Origin: Nematostella vectensis
Taxonomy: Eukaryota; Cnidaria; Anthozoa; Actiniaria; Edwardsiidae
NCBI RefSeq assembly: GCF_932526225.1
Contig: NC_064040.1
Span: 15,062,494 to 15,126,493, forward strand
Reading direction: 5' to 3'
Length of the DNA stretch: 64,000 nt
Numbering within the stretch: the first letter of the stretch is position 1; every line of letters begins with the position of its first letter. The position numbers were made by a program, and so were the translations under genes. Positions 63,214 through 64,000 of this stretch are shown piece after piece. Below the pieces are notes generated by a model. That model did not search any database. It had not been told where the DNA came from and worked only from the letters and a program-made list of their open reading frames with translations.

Positions 63214-63242
63214 TACTTGGTTGCTGAAGAAGTGGCAAGCTT

Positions 63243-63419
63243 TCAAATGAACGTCTGCTCTGGGATGGCAGACTCGCCACTGTGCGTATTCCGTTCCGGC
63301 AGGCAAACCACTGGTGAGTCCGCGACTGCTACCTCGTGTTGACACCGCGTGTCAGCGCTTGCAGTTCCGGCGGTGTTCACATGACGTGCTACGTGTAACG
63401 CCCCGACGGCTAAAGCCAT
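63243..63419 (-). CDS. Possible short ORF (59 codons) of unknown function
   Basis: From an ATG at about 63419, MALAVGALHVARHVNTAGTA opens a short frame to TGA/TAA at 63243. Mildly hydrophobic N terminus. Nothing recognised; it fills an otherwise empty gap in a compact gene row, which is the main reason to list it. The second operator-like palindrome lies inside it, which argues against coding. Confidence 0.2.
   Translation of the reverse strand: MALAVGALHVARHVNTAGTASADTRCQHEVAVADSPVVCLPERNTHSGESAIPEQTFI
63338..63356. promoter_or_regulatory. Operator-like palindrome, copy 2
   Basis: GTTGACACCGCGTGTCAGC, 16 of 19 bases like copy 1 at 63195-63213, 143 bp away. The pair could be binding sites of an element-encoded or host protein. 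Confidence 0.45.
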
Positions 63420-63436
63420 CAAACGACCTGCAGAGC

Positions 63437-63847
63437 TCAAAATGTGCAGAGCTCGTTGTTGATGATGTAGTCGGACACTAGGTCGTTGTGAAGATCGGCC
63501 ACACTGTCTATCGGCAGCGCCATGCCTACTAGCTTGGTCGTAAGCTTCAGAAAGCTGTCTGCCAGGGCGTCCGTAGTCCGGCTGGCTAGAGCGGTCTCGT
63601 ATCGCTTCTCCCTCACCTCCTCGGCGCTCATGCGTTTGACGTCGTCGTGAGTCAGGGCCTTGCCTACCATTTCTCTCGACTTTCCCGAGGCTACGAGAAT
63701 CGCGAGTTTCTCCCTCGCGTCTGCTATCTCAGTTAGCTCACCTCCGGTTGCCGTTCTGGCAGGATGCGTCGAGCAGTCCAACGACTCGACGGCCGGGAGG
63801 CCTGCGGCTCCCCCCTCAAGACTCTCAAAGTGTTCGTCGCTCATCAT
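63437..63847 (-). CDS. Mobile-element protein, 136 aa, helical, unknown
   Basis: Starts MMSDEHFESLEGG at 63847 (a second ATG follows at once). Hydrophilic, mostly helical; contains ADAREKLAILVASGKSREM, HDDVKRMSAEEVREKRYE and a more hydrophobic end (LKLTTKLVGMALPIDSVADL). The ATG lies 44 bp after the stop of the next upstream gene, so the genes are tightly packed on one strand. No family recognised; a capsid-associated or regulatory role would be a guess. Confidence 0.65.
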   Translation of the reverse strand: MMSDEHFESLEGGAAGLPAVESLDCSTHPARTATGGELTEIADAREKLAILVASGKSREMVGKALTHDDVKRMSAEEVREKRYETALASRTTDALADSFLKLTTKLVGMALPIDSVADLHNDLVSDYIINNELCTF

Positions 63848-63891
63848 GCCGTGGCTAAGGTGCACACACACGTTATGCCCTAGGGTGGTGG

Positions 63892-64000
63892 TTACCGTTC
63901 GACTAGGGCGATGGTATAAGGGTGACGCAAGCAAAACTCTAACTTCGAGAACTTTTTCGTCTTGAGCGCCTTCATGTACTCTTTCATCTTCTCTTCTGAG
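63892..64000 (-). CDS. C-terminal end of another mobile-element protein (cut by window edge)
   Basis: The minus strand reads openly from the edge (SEEKMKEYMKALKTKKFSKL) to TAA at 63892-63894. Lys-rich helical tail followed by a short hydrophobic end. The rest lies outside the window; it shows that the element continues to the right. Confidence 0.55.
   Translation of the reverse strand, partial: SEEKMKEYMKALKTKKFSKLEFCLRHPYTIALVER

Noticed and set aside
62791-63345. 184-codon minus-strand frame
   Set aside because: Overlaps the TM-protein ORF in another frame and has the Arg-rich composition of a shadow frame in GC-rich DNA.

Overview
The window looks like nuclear DNA of a cnidarian, most likely an anthozoan such as a sea anemone. 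The basis is inference from gene content: intron-rich, animal-type genes (RAB1, the dynactin subunit ACTR10, a PA14-containing beta-1,4-GalNAc-transferase-like gene) with GT-AG introns and one AT-AC U12-type intron, in an AT-rich background full of MITEs, LINE fragments, minisatellites and long poly(G) runs. No rRNA, tRNA or CRISPR array was found.

Layout. 1-7396 is one 27-bp minisatellite that runs off the left edge. 7397-8215 holds a cluster of GCCCGCTA/TAGCGGGC motifs that changes polarity half way. 8292-11590 looks like a decayed spliced gene, interrupted by a 5'-truncated LINE with a clear 10-bp target-site duplication. 11.6-19.5 kb is intergenic with several MITEs and a local duplication. 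19.7-24.1 kb holds a plus-strand gene for an unrecognised 459-aa protein. 25.5-29.9 kb holds a minus-strand four-exon glycosyltransferase-like gene whose catalytic motifs look altered. 31.2-32.5 kb holds two tandem arrays. 38.0-43.1 kb is RAB1 (minus, seven exons, 205 aa, with a possible alternative first exon at 44.0 kb). 47.2-53.8 kb is ACTR10 (minus, 13 exons, 460 aa). Its promoter may be shared with a divergent plus-strand gene starting near 53.91 kb.

From about 55.65 kb to the right edge the sequence becomes visibly GC-rich and gene-dense, like a virus-derived or self-replicating mobile element. On the plus strand lie a small Cys-rich protein (a second partial copy sits just upstream), an unknown 216-aa protein, and a long ORF joining a family-B-polymerase-like palm region to a superfamily 1 helicase. 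On the minus strand, converging to within 28 bp, lie a retroviral-type integrase and several small proteins, three with hydrophobic segments. This layout recalls Polinton/Maverick-type elements, but the polymerase-helicase fusion and the small-protein set are not the standard Polinton set. This copy is decayed: a frameshift in the helicase, two stops and a frameshift in the integrase. It runs off the right edge.

Two things stand out. One is that element. The other is ACTR10, where three separate tandem arrays sit on 5' splice sites; at exon 12 the array repeats the exon end plus its donor about 23 times in mostly 30-bp units, so many alternative donors would stay in frame.
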